Program-made: the position numbers and the translations under genes
In this document: positions 16,777 through 24,684 of the stretch, piece after piece
Layout: the number at the start of each line of letters is the position of its first letter
Numbering within the stretch: position 1 is the first letter of the stretch
Notes under the pieces: model-generated
Database searches by the model: none
The model's input: only the letters and a program-made list of their open reading frames with translations
What the model was told of the DNA's origin: nothing
NCBI GenBank assembly: GCA_024401895.1
Contig: JAKSKE010000008.1
Location: forward strand, 1-47,314
Reading direction: 5' to 3'
DNA length: 47,314 nucleotides
Source: Bacteroidales bacterium
GTDB taxonomy: Bacteria > Bacteroidota > Bacteroidia > Bacteroidales > UBA932

Positions 16777-17163
16777 ATGAAAAAAATCATAGCATCTCCC
16801 AAGGCTCCTGCCGCTGTAGGACCTTATTCCCAGGCTGTCGAAGTCGACGGCACCCTGTACGTATCGGGGCAACTGCCCATAGATCCTGCAACATCTGAAA
16901 TGCCCTGCGGAATCGAAGCCCAGACAAAACAGTCCCTGGACAACGTAATGGCCATTCTGGAAGAAGCCGGACTGGGCCCCGACAACGTGGTAAAAACCTG
17001 CGTTCTCTTGAACGACATCAAAGATTTTGCGGCAATGAATGCCGTGTATGCCTCATACTTCCCCGGAGACAAGCCCGCCCGTGTATGCTATCAGGTTGCG
17101 GCCCTGCCGAAAGGAGCATTGGTTGAAATTGAAGTAGTCGCATATAATAAAATATTTGATTAA
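16777..17163 (+). CDS. ridA: RidA-family enamine/imine deaminase
   Basis: Hydrolyses reactive 2-aminoacrylate and related enamines released by PLP enzymes, 128 aa. AVGPYSQAVEVDGTLYVSGQ (about 13-32), the VMAILEEAGLGPDNVVKTCV block and the C-terminal PARVCYQVAALPKGALVEIE with the conserved Arg define the family. It lies near a PLP-dependent C-S lyase gene (divergent), a plausible source of such enamines. Confidence 0.95.
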   Translation: MKKIIASPKAPAAVGPYSQAVEVDGTLYVSGQLPIDPATSEMPCGIEAQTKQSLDNVMAILEEAGLGPDNVVKTCVLLNDIKDFAAMNAVYASYFPGDKPARVCYQVAALPKGALVEIEVVAYNKIFD

Positions 17164-17222
17164 CATATATTAACCTGATAATCAATACGGTATAATATTT
17201 ATTAAAAAATTTTAAAAAAATA

Positions 17223-17380
17223 TTTTGGAAAATAAAATAATTGTTATACCTTTGTATTCGGGTTGAGTCAAGAGGGTTCTCCTCCTCAATCTATTGGTTA
17301 TTAGTTTTAGTGTTATTAATTATGTGGTTGGATGAGTTGTTGCCCGCGAGGGTCACAGCTCATTTCTTTTATACATCCCT
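17223..17380 (+). promoter_or_regulatory. Promoter and structured 5' leader of the ATP-grasp gene
   Basis: TTTTGG (17223-17228) and TACCTTTG (17247-17254), with 19 bases between TTG and the -7 box, make one of the best promoters in the window. The predicted leader is about 120 nt. It holds TTGAG (17263-17267) pairing with CTCAA (17285-17289), and a long hairpin from ATGAG (17332-17336) to CTCAT (17359-17363). The inner stem of that hairpin is TGTTGCCC/GGGTCACA, closed by a GCGA tetraloop of GNRA type. No Shine-Dalgarno follows. This could be a cis-regulatory RNA; it matches no riboswitch I recognise. Confidence 0.5.
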
Positions 17381-18253
17381 ATGACCGACAACAATTGTGA
17401 CATACTGCTTTTCGGAACGATGGGCCGGATTGGAGAAGACTTGAGTCTGTGCCTGCAGCAGCATCACCTTACCATTGCCCGGGTGGATTTCCCGCAGAAC
17501 GTCTTTCGCGACGAACCGGGCTACAGGCGGATGCTTGCCAAGGCCGTAGCGCAGTACTCCCCTGCCGTAGTTTTGCCCGTAGGTGATGCCTATGCAATGT
17601 CGCGGGCGGCGGAACTTCTTCCCCGGGGATGCCGGGCGGCTGTTGACACTCCCGAAAAAGTCGCCCTGCTGGGCGGAAAAGTTTCCTTCAGCGCCCTTGC
17701 CGCAAAGTTGGGAATCAGGCAACCCCGAATGTACGACAGCCCCGCCGGCACAGGACTGCCATCGGCCGAACAGGCCCGGACAATGAACAAGGACGAAATT
17801 GTGCAAGTGGTGTTCAAACGAGACGTTTCGTTTGGAGGGCACGGCGTACACCGGCCGCTGTCTATAGACGCTCTCAACCAGCTGATTGCTCACCAGCGGC
17901 CATCGGAGCCCTACCTCATAGAAGAATATATTAGCGGATGGGACTACAGCGTGGACGCAGTGCGGATGGGGACATTTTTCCGGGCCGGCTCATATAAGAC
18001 TTTGAGCAACAACGGGAACGGACCTTCTCTGGAAAGGCAGGCCGTGGATTTCCCCCAGCTCGTAGAGACTGCCCGCACAATTATGGACTATGTAGATTAC
18101 AACGGCCTCTGCGGATTCGATTTCAGGGTCAGCGAAGAAGGTATCCCTTATATTCTGGAATGCAACCCCAGGTTCACCGCCGGCGTAAGGACGCAGTTCG
18201 AAAACGGCTTCGACATTCCCTATATATTATATGAATTGTTCCGGCCGGAATGA
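17381..18253 (+). CDS. ATP-grasp enzyme, substrate unknown
   Basis: Carbamoyl-phosphate-synthase-like ATP-grasp protein, 290 aa. An N-terminal pre-ATP-grasp Rossmann-like domain (1-95, ILLFGTMGRIGEDL) is followed by the ATP-grasp core. VVFKRDVSFGGHGV (about 144) gives the phosphate-loop Lys and Gly residues, PYLIEEYISGWDYSVDAV (about 174) the adenine-contact region, and CGFDFRVSEEGIPYILECNPRF (about 245) the metal-binding Glu and Asn. Such enzymes join a carboxylate to an amine or thiol via an acyl phosphate. The partner is unknown. It is a monocistron behind a structured leader and converges on the GNAT gene. Confidence 0.75.
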   Translation: MTDNNCDILLFGTMGRIGEDLSLCLQQHHLTIARVDFPQNVFRDEPGYRRMLAKAVAQYSPAVVLPVGDAYAMSRAAELLPRGCRAAVDTPEKVALLGGKVSFSALAAKLGIRQPRMYDSPAGTGLPSAEQARTMNKDEIVQVVFKRDVSFGGHGVHRPLSIDALNQLIAHQRPSEPYLIEEYISGWDYSVDAVRMGTFFRAGSYKTLSNNGNGPSLERQAVDFPQLVETARTIMDYVDYNGLCGFDFRVSEEGIPYILECNPRFTAGVRTQFENGFDIPYILYELFRPE

Positions 18254-18263
18254 ATTCCGACAG

Positions 18264-19382
18264 CTACAGCGACTTGCAATAGGCGCGGCGACGCATATAG
18301 GGAACAGTCTCGTACTGCTCGAACAGCGACTGAACCTTGAAATTCCCCTCCAACTGCGGGTTCAGGATCATACGGTTGATTCCGCGCTTCAGGCAGTTCT
18401 CGTGAATATACTTGAACATAAGCACATTTGCCCCCTTCCCCTGGTACTCGGGTAGAATGCCTATCATTAGAGCTTCCAGCGTATCGTTGTGCCGCAGGGC
18501 CCTGAGGATGCGGATGAACCCGAACGGGAACAGGCGCCCTCCTGCCTTTTTTACGGCCTTTGAAAGCGACGGTACGCAAAATGCAAAACCCACCGGTTTC
18601 TTGTCGGCGTCCAGGCATATAGCCACAAAATCGGGAATAAGAATGGGAACATAGGTCTGGAGGTATCTCTTTATCTGCCTGTCGGAAAGCGGAGAGAACT
18701 GGGACAACGGAGCGAACGATTCGTTGTACATATGGAAAATCTGAAGTCCGTATTTCCTGCACATTTCACCGGTACTCCTGCAACGGGCGATGCTTAGGCC
18801 GTAACGCTTCTCTATGAGGTCGGCATACTTGAACATAGGCGGCAGGTCAGAGGTTACCATTGCAACGCGCTGAGTCCAGTCAACGTCCTTCTCGAAGCCT
18901 ATATTCTGCAGCATAGTGTCGTAGTACGGATAATTGTACAGGCAGGTGAACGGACTCAGGTTCTCATAACCTTCAACCAGCGCTCCTTCCTTGTCCATAT
19001 CGGTAAAGCCCCAGGGGCCCCGTATGGAAACGCATCCACGCGCCCTTCCCCATTCTGACACCTCATCCATCAATGCTTTCAGAACCTGCTCGTCTTCAAC
19101 GAAATCGAGCCAGCCGAAGCGTACCATCCTGTCGCCCCAGATTTCATTTGCCTTATTGTTTATGATAGCTGCAACCCGGCCGGCGACCTCCCCGTCCCTA
19201 TAGGCCAGAAACAGTTCGGCTTCGCAGTATTCGTAAGCTCCGTTGGTTTTAGGATTGAAAGTATCGTATTCGTCGCCTTCAAGCGCAGGAACCCAATTTT
19301 CACAATTTCGGTAAAGTTTGTAAGGGAATTTGATGAAGCTGTCCAGAAGAGCTTTCGTGTTGACTGTTTTAATGGTAATCAT
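18264..19382 (-). CDS. GNAT-like N-acyltransferase, candidate ceramide-synthase type
   Basis: GNAT-fold family protein of 372 aa. FPYKLYRNCENWVPALEGDE (about 19-38), RVAAIINNKANEIWGDRMVRFGWLDFV (about 69-95), GPWGFTDMDKEGALVEGY and LMIGILPEYQGKGANVLMF (about 308-326, CoA/pantetheine-type loop) are the conserved blocks. Caulobacter ceramide synthase is reported to be of GNAT type and to work with a dedicated ACP and acyl-ACP synthetase. Here the gene is divergent from exactly such a ligase and ACP, so an N-acyl lipid role is plausible but inferred. An ordinary acetyltransferase role is the alternative. Confidence 0.6.
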   Translation of the reverse strand: MITIKTVNTKALLDSFIKFPYKLYRNCENWVPALEGDEYDTFNPKTNGAYEYCEAELFLAYRDGEVAGRVAAIINNKANEIWGDRMVRFGWLDFVEDEQVLKALMDEVSEWGRARGCVSIRGPWGFTDMDKEGALVEGYENLSPFTCLYNYPYYDTMLQNIGFEKDVDWTQRVAMVTSDLPPMFKYADLIEKRYGLSIARCRSTGEMCRKYGLQIFHMYNESFAPLSQFSPLSDRQIKRYLQTYVPILIPDFVAICLDADKKPVGFAFCVPSLSKAVKKAGGRLFPFGFIRILRALRHNDTLEALMIGILPEYQGKGANVLMFKYIHENCLKRGINRMILNPQLEGNFKVQSLFEQYETVPYMRRRAYCKSL

Positions 19383-19407
19383 TTCGGTCTGTATGGTTTT
19401 AGTCGCA

Positions 19408-19464
19408 CAAAAATAGCACTTATTATTAAATTTTTATAATAATATGGAATTTTTATTAAATTTG
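19408..19464. promoter_or_regulatory. Divergent promoters of the GNAT and ligase-ACP genes
   Basis: On the minus strand TATTTTTG (19415-19408) lies 25 bases before the GNAT start. On the plus strand TAAATTTG (19457-19464) lies 43 bases before the ligase start. Both fit TAnnTTTG. The AT-rich 125-bp spacer therefore drives the two halves of the module in opposite directions. Confidence 0.55.
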
Positions 19465-19507
19465 CAGATATAAATACTATTACTAAAACCTTAAAAAAAT
19501 AAAATTT

Positions 19508-21001
19508 ATGGGAAACTACTTTTATGATATGCTCCCTAAAGAAGAGCTCGAGCAGTTGAAACACATTCCTACTGTACCTGAGTTTCTTGGCTGGATAGAA
19601 GAGAAATGGGGCTCTCTGCCCGCAGAATCCGACACCAAAGTAACATACACCTATTCACAGATGTGCGAGCGCATTGGACGTCGTCGCGCATTCCTCCAGG
19701 ATGCCGGTCTGGCCAAGGGAGACAAGGTGGCCATCTGGGAAAAGACGTCGATAGATGCAATTGAGACCTTCCTCGCCGCTCTTTCCGCAGGATACATAGG
19801 AATTCTGATTCCCACCGGACTGCCGGAGCAGGCGGTAAAGGGCTGCTGTATGCGTTTCGGCGTAAGCCTGCTTGCCGTTCGCGAAGAATTCGCCGCAAAA
19901 GTGGCCGACGCTCCCTGCAAGGTAGTTCTCTCATCAACGATGGCCGACAGAACGGCCCCCGTAGCGGTCGTTGACAAGAATGATGCGGCTGCAATTTTCT
20001 TTACCGGCGGTACTACCGGAGCCCCCAAGGGAGTTATCCTCCCCCATCGCGCGCTGATGCGCGGAGCCTTTAACGGATGCTTTGCTCCCGGCAGCCAGCT
20101 GGGCTATCACCGTATGGTCTGTCTGCTTCCCTTGAGTCACGTGTTCGGACTGGTGCGCTCTACCCTTTCGGCTTTCTATACCGGTTCTCTCTGGTATTCG
20201 GCCGAAGATATGAAGGCTACGATAGGGAAACTTCCCGTCATCAAGCCCACCTTACTCATTCTTGTTCCCGGGTTGTGCGACATCCTCTACGGGCTTGTGA
20301 AAATGTACGGACCCCAGTTCCTGGGAGGTAATCTCAAAATGATAATATCGGGGGCCGCCAACGTTCCTCCCCGCCTCATAACGGCATTCGACGAACTTGG
20401 AATATCTCTTCTGGCAGGCTACGGAATGACCGAAGGCGCAAACCTTACATCGGGGAACGCAAACGTCTTAGAGAAGCCCACCTCGGTTGGAAAGATTTAT
20501 CCCGGCCAAGAAGTCAAGATTGTCGATGGCGAAATATGGTTCCGTGGAGACAACGTTTTTCTTGGCTACTACGGCGACCCCGAGGCCACCAGGGCAGCCC
20601 TTACCGAAGACGGATGGCTTAAGACCGGCGACCTGGGACGTTTCGACGACGAGGGCTTCCTGTACATCACAGGCCGAATCAAAAACCAGATTATCCTGAA
20701 CAACGGCGAGAACGTTTCTCCCGAAGAGATAGAAGAACCATTCTATAAGTGCGCGGCCCTCAAGGACTGCCTTGTAAGCGAAATGGAATTGGACGGAGAA
20801 AACGTCATAGGCATTGAAATACTGCCGCAGATGCCCGCTTTCGAAGGCAAGTCCTGGGAAGAAGTGGAAGCTTTCTTCAACAGGCTCGTAGATGAAATCA
20901 ATTGCACACTTCCAGGCACCCACCGAATTAGGAAAGTAATCGTACGCCACGAAGATTTCAAGCGCACAGGCGCTCTAAAAGTATCTCGCAACCAGAAATA
21001 G
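19508..21001 (+). CDS. AMP-dependent acyl ligase (acyl-CoA or acyl-ACP synthetase)
   Basis: Adenylate-forming enzyme of 497 aa that activates a carboxylic acid as acyl-AMP and passes it to a thiol. A3 loop FFTGGTTGAPKGVILPH (about 164-180), A5 GYGMTEGANL (about 303), A7 KTGDLGRFDDEGF, A8 GRIKNQIILNNGENVSPEEIE, and a C-terminal TGALKVSRNQK with the A10-type Lys are present. The N-terminus lacks a targeting signal. An ACP gene follows after seven bases, so transfer to that carrier, as in acyl-ACP synthetases, is more likely than to CoA. Confidence 0.85.
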   Translation: MGNYFYDMLPKEELEQLKHIPTVPEFLGWIEEKWGSLPAESDTKVTYTYSQMCERIGRRRAFLQDAGLAKGDKVAIWEKTSIDAIETFLAALSAGYIGILIPTGLPEQAVKGCCMRFGVSLLAVREEFAAKVADAPCKVVLSSTMADRTAPVAVVDKNDAAAIFFTGGTTGAPKGVILPHRALMRGAFNGCFAPGSQLGYHRMVCLLPLSHVFGLVRSTLSAFYTGSLWYSAEDMKATIGKLPVIKPTLLILVPGLCDILYGLVKMYGPQFLGGNLKMIISGAANVPPRLITAFDELGISLLAGYGMTEGANLTSGNANVLEKPTSVGKIYPGQEVKIVDGEIWFRGDNVFLGYYGDPEATRAALTEDGWLKTGDLGRFDDEGFLYITGRIKNQIILNNGENVSPEEIEEPFYKCAALKDCLVSEMELDGENVIGIEILPQMPAFEGKSWEEVEAFFNRLVDEINCTLPGTHRIRKVIVRHEDFKRTGALKVSRNQK

Positions 21002-21008
21002 CAACATT

Positions 21009-21242
21009 ATGACACCAGAAGAAATACTCGGCAAACTCAAGGAGATTGTCCATACCATAAAGCCCAAGCTCGACCTGTCAAACGTAACGCTGGAATCCAG
21101 TCTGGTGAAAGATCTGGGAATTGACTCCCTGTCTATGCTGCTGCTTTCTCTCGCCACGGAAAATGAATTCGGGCTCCAATTCGAGCCCGACGTAAAATTC
21201 AACACCATTGGCGAAGTAGTTGACTACATCGCCCGCAAGTAG
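21009..21242 (+). CDS. Acyl carrier protein
   Basis: Four-helix carrier of 77 aa with the phosphopantetheine attachment site LGIDSLSMLLL (Ser about 40). The sequence is less acidic than a typical fatty-acid ACP, with TIKPKLDLSNVTLESSLV leading into the DSL motif. It is co-transcribed with the AMP-dependent ligase and is thus probably a specialised carrier rather than the housekeeping AcpP, which normally sits with fab genes. Confidence 0.92.
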   Translation: MTPEEILGKLKEIVHTIKPKLDLSNVTLESSLVKDLGIDSLSMLLLSLATENEFGLQFEPDVKFNTIGEVVDYIARK

Positions 21243-21251
21243 AGGTTGCGG
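21233..21251. terminator. Hairpin at the 3' end of the ACP gene
   Basis: CCGCAA (21233-21238) and TTGCGG (21246-21251) pair around the stop codon of the ACP gene, just before the convergent esterase ends. A T-run is lacking, so termination strength is uncertain. Confidence 0.35.
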
Positions 21252-22703
21252 TCACTTGATTCCGATGCAGAACGGAACCAGGCCCAGACCCTCGGCGTTA
21301 GCCAGATTGCCCGGCACAAAGTCGCCCCAGCCATAACGAACCTCCTGCGGGTCGGAAACCGCGTCGCAGCGGATTGAAAGGGTGTTTTCCTGCCAAATGA
21401 AGTTGACATCGGTCACCGGTGTCCAGCCGCTTTCTTTTCCGCGCACTTCAAGTCCGCAGATTTCGTGCAGACGGTTCAGTCCGTTGGGGCAGTTGCTCAG
21501 GCGCACCCTAATTTCGCCCTGCTTTCCTTCCGGTATGAAAGCCTCGACGGCCTCGGGAGAGTCGCAGGGCAGTTTTGTAAATCCATAGTTGCGATGCAGA
21601 GCCATATATGCCAGACGGTTGCCCACGGGCTGCTTGCGGCAGGGATGGATATTGTCAACCTCGTAGGTATAGACCAGGTCGTTGGTAACAATTATACCCG
21701 AATTCGGAATCACTGCGGCGGCTTCGTGCTGTGCCTGTCGCAACAGTGCTGCCACCCCCTCCCCGGAAGGGTTGTACCGGAACGGAGCAATCTCCACCAT
21801 ATAGAACGGCATACTGTTATTTGTGTCGCCCCAGTCGTCGCGCCACTGGCGCACAAGTTCTGTCATTCTTTCGACAAAAGCGCCGTGGGCACCCACGTTG
21901 CTGCAGCCCTGGTACCATAAGAAGCCTTTGGCCGTGTAGCCTTTGACGGGCTGCTCCATTCCGTTGTAGAACAGGTACGGCTTATGATATTCCACCCATT
22001 TGTCCATTCCTTCGGGAGAAAGGTCTTCTCCCATTCGGGCGAGGGTCTCCCTGGGAAGCCAGCCTTCCACCCGGGCCCCGCCTCTGGCAAACGCCACAAT
22101 TCCTACCGGCACGTCCAGCGATGCGTTGAGCCTCCGGGCGAAGAAATATGCCGCGGCGCTCATTTCGCTGACAGTTTCGGGACCGGCCTTCTCCCAGCCG
22201 CGGGTAAGCTGAATGTCATCGAGCGGTTCCAATGACGGATGCACATTCACCGTGAGCATTCTAATACGGTCGGGCATTGCCTCGGCGGCTATTACTTCGG
22301 AAGAACCCTCTATAGGGCAGTTGAAGAAGCCGCGTATGGGCATTTCCATATTGGACTGGCCCGATGCGAGCCACACCTCCCCAACCAGGACGTCTTTTAT
22401 GACTTTGGTGTCGTTTCCCGAAGTCACGCAAATGCTGTAGTTGGTGTACGAGGCCTCCGGGGTGGAGACTTTCACCTCCCACTTGCCGTCCGAGCCGGCC
22501 CTTACGGTGTATTCCCGCCCGTTCCAGGAGGTTTTGACTTTGACAGACCTGTTCGCATCGGCTTTGCCCCAAATGCGTGCTTCGCTCTTCTGTTGAAGCA
22601 CCATTCCGTCGGAGATTGTTCTGTTAAGGGAAAATTCGGCCCGGGCATTGACTGCGTTGAAAAGCAGCGCCGCGGCCATCAAAAGAGAGGTTACAGTTTT
22701 CAT
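21252..22703 (-). CDS. Sialate O-acetylesterase-type SGNH hydrolase
   Basis: Exported carbohydrate deacetylase-like enzyme, 483 aa. A signal peptide (1-22, ending VNARA) is followed by a beta-rich domain (about 25-105) and the SASA/SGNH domain. GEVWLASGQSNMEMPI (about 109-124) holds the nucleophilic Ser in GQSNM. FARGGARVEGWLPRE and FLWYQGCSNVG (about 267) are the oxyanion blocks. VDNIHPCRKQPVGNRLA (about 373) provides the Asp-x-x-His pair. It probably removes acetyl groups from host or dietary glycans in the periplasm or outside. It stands alone behind its own -7 box; no susC/susD pair is nearby. Confidence 0.88.
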   Translation of the reverse strand: MKTVTSLLMAAALLFNAVNARAEFSLNRTISDGMVLQQKSEARIWGKADANRSVKVKTSWNGREYTVRAGSDGKWEVKVSTPEASYTNYSICVTSGNDTKVIKDVLVGEVWLASGQSNMEMPIRGFFNCPIEGSSEVIAAEAMPDRIRMLTVNVHPSLEPLDDIQLTRGWEKAGPETVSEMSAAAYFFARRLNASLDVPVGIVAFARGGARVEGWLPRETLARMGEDLSPEGMDKWVEYHKPYLFYNGMEQPVKGYTAKGFLWYQGCSNVGAHGAFVERMTELVRQWRDDWGDTNNSMPFYMVEIAPFRYNPSGEGVAALLRQAQHEAAAVIPNSGIIVTNDLVYTYEVDNIHPCRKQPVGNRLAYMALHRNYGFTKLPCDSPEAVEAFIPEGKQGEIRVRLSNCPNGLNRLHEICGLEVRGKESGWTPVTDVNFIWQENTLSIRCDAVSDPQEVRYGWGDFVPGNLANAEGLGLVPFCIGIK

Positions 22704-22740
22704 TCGGTTATTTTGTCCTGTTTCTTAAATCAGGCTCTTA

Positions 22741-22748
22741 CAAATATA
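22741..22748 (-). promoter_or_regulatory. -7 box of the SASA esterase gene
   Basis: TATATTTG on the minus strand, 38 bases before the start codon, matches TAnnTTTG. Confidence 0.4.
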
Positions 22749-22813
22749 CGCAAAATCCTGTAATTTTCCGGGCACTTATGCCATACACGGCACGGCGGGA
22801 ACGGGAAAAAGAT

Positions 22814-22821
22814 TATCTTTG
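22814..22821 (+). promoter_or_regulatory. -7 box of the YqaA-like gene
   Basis: TATCTTTG 17 bases before the start codon at 22838 fits TAnnTTTG. No matching TTG was found upstream. Confidence 0.45.
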
Positions 22822-22837
22822 CATTATTTAAGCATAT

Positions 22838-23272
22838 ATGAATCTTGAAGGCCTGGGACTTTGGGGGTTGTTCATTGGAACATTTCTTTCCGCTACCATT
22901 CTGCCGTTCAGTGCAGATGCAGTGTATATTGCTGTACTCGCCGCAACGAAAAATGCCGCCGGGTGTCTTATTGTAGGAACTCTGGGGAACTGGCTCGGCA
23001 GCGTTGTCACCTACTGGCTGGGTTGGATAGGGAAATTGGAATGGCTTCATAAATGGTTTCAAATCAAGCCCGAAACAATAGAAAAGCACAAAAGCCGTAT
23101 AGGCAGATACGGGGTGTGGCTCTCATTGCTTGCCTGGCTTCCAATAATAGGAGATGTGTTCACGGTATCCCTGGGCTTCTTTAAAGTAAAGCCTTTCTGG
23201 ACAATGATACTGCTTCTGTTCGGAAAAGGAATCAGGTTCTGGCTGTGGACCGCAGGATTCAGCCTCATTTGA
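22838..23272 (+). CDS. YqaA-type DedA/VTT membrane protein
   Basis: Integral membrane protein of 144 aa, SNARE-associated/VTT superfamily of the YqaA branch. GLFIGTFLSATILPFSADAVYIAVL (about 9-33) opens with the re-entrant-type segment. GTLGNWLGSVVTYWLGWIGK (about 48-67) is the conserved glycine-rich block, and YGVWLSLLAWLPIIGDVFTVSLGFF (about 90-114) carries the W-P-x-x-G-D signature. DedA-fold proteins are linked to lipid-carrier scramblase or flippase activity; the substrate here is unknown. It precedes mtgA on the same strand, but each gene has its own -7 box. Confidence 0.82.
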   Translation: MNLEGLGLWGLFIGTFLSATILPFSADAVYIAVLAATKNAAGCLIVGTLGNWLGSVVTYWLGWIGKLEWLHKWFQIKPETIEKHKSRIGRYGVWLSLLAWLPIIGDVFTVSLGFFKVKPFWTMILLLFGKGIRFWLWTAGFSLI

Positions 23273-23320
23273 TTCCGCCACATTCTTCAAATACAGCTTT
23301 GACAATATAATATACGGTGA

Positions 23321-23341
23321 GCAAATTTGTTGTAAATTTGC
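23321..23341 (+). promoter_or_regulatory. mtgA promoter with overlapping palindrome
   Basis: TAAATTTG (23333-23340) is a consensus -7 box 19 bases before the mtgA start. GCAAATTT (23321-23328) and AAATTTGC (23334-23341) form a perfect inverted repeat with a five-base spacer covering that box. This may be an operator or chance in AT-rich DNA. Confidence 0.4.
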
Positions 23342-23359
23342 AAACTCCAGAATCTTTCT

Positions 23360-24061
23360 ATGAAAAGGCACCGGTTATTAAGAATACTGTTTCTGTATAT
23401 TCCCCTCGGGTACATTGGGGCCAGCCTGCTGTTGGTTTTTCTGCTCAAGTGGATGCCCGTTGCATTCACTCCCCTTATGATTGAACGCCGGGTGCAGAAT
23501 ATGCGGGGAGAAGGCGAACCGGTGGAATACCGATGGACCCCGCTCGAAGAAATTTCGCCCAACCTAATCAAGGCCGTGGTCACGGCCGAGGACAACAAAT
23601 TCTTCCAGCACAACGGCTTCGATGTCGATGAAATAAGGAAAATGAAACAGGAGCACCGGCTCAACGGCAAAAGAATACGGGGTTGCAGTACAATTTCCCA
23701 GCAGACAGCGAAGAACTGCTTTACCTGGTGCACCCACAGTTGGGTAAGAAAGGCTTTCGAAGCCTATTATACCGTACTCATAGAGAAAATCTGGGGGAAA
23801 GAGCGCATTATGGAAGTTTACCTCAATGTGGCGGAGATGGGCCCCGGCATATTCGGTGCAAAATGTGCATCACGCAAATACTTTGGCAAAGAAGCGTCCT
23901 CCCTGAGTTTGCGGGAAGCCGTAAATCTTGCCTGCGGACTTCCGAATCCGGCTAAGCGCAACCCGTCGGTGTCCAGAAATTATCTTCTCAAAATAAGGTC
24001 CGGCGTATATAAACGAATCGGAAACCTGGTCTATCCCGAATGGGTGACCGGCTCCCGTTAA
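23360..24061 (+). CDS. mtgA: Monofunctional peptidoglycan glycosyltransferase
   Basis: GT51 enzyme that polymerises lipid II into glycan strands at the periplasmic face, 233 aa. One N-terminal membrane anchor (about 8-30) is followed by the catalytic domain. AVVTAEDNKFFQHNGFD (about 74-90) holds the catalytic Glu. RGCSTISQQTAKNCF (about 111) and KERIMEVYLNVAEMGPGIFG (about 149-168) are the remaining GT51 motifs. There is no transpeptidase domain. Its stop codon overlaps that of the convergent HAD gene. Confidence 0.95.
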   Translation: MKRHRLLRILFLYIPLGYIGASLLLVFLLKWMPVAFTPLMIERRVQNMRGEGEPVEYRWTPLEEISPNLIKAVVTAEDNKFFQHNGFDVDEIRKMKQEHRLNGKRIRGCSTISQQTAKNCFTWCTHSWVRKAFEAYYTVLIEKIWGKERIMEVYLNVAEMGPGIFGAKCASRKYFGKEASSLSLREAVNLACGLPNPAKRNPSVSRNYLLKIRSGVYKRIGNLVYPEWVTGSR

Positions 24062-24684
24062 TCTTCAATCGGCAGCTTCGGCGCAGGGAAATCGGCCTTG
24101 GGCACAAGCTCGAATTTCATATTTGCGGCTTCGGCGCCGGCACCGTCGGTATCCTCCCTGTCCCCTACCACAATGATTTCAGACGGGGCGAGTCCCATAG
24201 CATTGGCAACGGCCTCGAAAGAACGACGGCAGGGTTTGAGGCCTCCGGCCGATGAAGCATCGGTTACAACGTCGAATAAAGCGGGATCAATGCCAAGGGC
24301 CGACAATTTCTCGCCAACGCATATATACTCCGAGAAACAGGCAAGCTTTATTCCCTTTGACTTCAATTCCTTCAGGAGAGGAAGCACCCAGGGCTTGCTG
24401 TGATGGTATTTGCGCAGCGCCTTGACCTGACTCGGCATATACGTTTTCAGATACCATTTCTTAACCTTGTAGAGACCATAGCCGGTTTTCATTGAAATGC
24501 GCTTCAGAAGTTCATCGAACGGCCGGTCTGGGCCGTAATAGCGGCCCGACATATGCAGGTGCTCGATGCGCTCGGAATAGAGCATCCTCAGATGGAAAAT
24601 ATTATACAGAATAAGTTTGGCGGGCAGAGCGGAGTTGTCGTACAAAGTCCCGTCCAAATCAAATATGACGCCTTTAGTTTTCAT
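24058..24684 (-). CDS. HAD-superfamily hydrolase
   Basis: Phosphatase-like protein of 208 aa. Motif I VIFDLDGTLYDNS (about 6-18), an alpha-helical cap (about 20-95), motif II LACFSEY (about 114), motif III Lys in GGLKPCRRSFEAV, and motif IV IIVVGDREDTDGAGA (about 168). The substrate is not evident. It is the last gene of the ten-gene operon and overlaps the acyltransferase upstream by 11 bp, so it may act on a phospholipid or sugar-phosphate product. Confidence 0.85.
   Translation of the reverse strand: MKTKGVIFDLDGTLYDNSALPAKLILYNIFHLRMLYSERIEHLHMSGRYYGPDRPFDELLKRISMKTGYGLYKVKKWYLKTYMPSQVKALRKYHHSKPWVLPLLKELKSKGIKLACFSEYICVGEKLSALGIDPALFDVVTDASSAGGLKPCRRSFEAVANAMGLAPSEIIVVGDREDTDGAGAEAANMKFELVPKADFPAPKLPIED

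Noticed and set aside
18240..18256. Short palindrome CGGAAT-GA-ATTCCG between the ATP-grasp and GNAT genes as a terminator
   Set aside because: The two-base loop cannot form a stable hairpin and no T-run follows.
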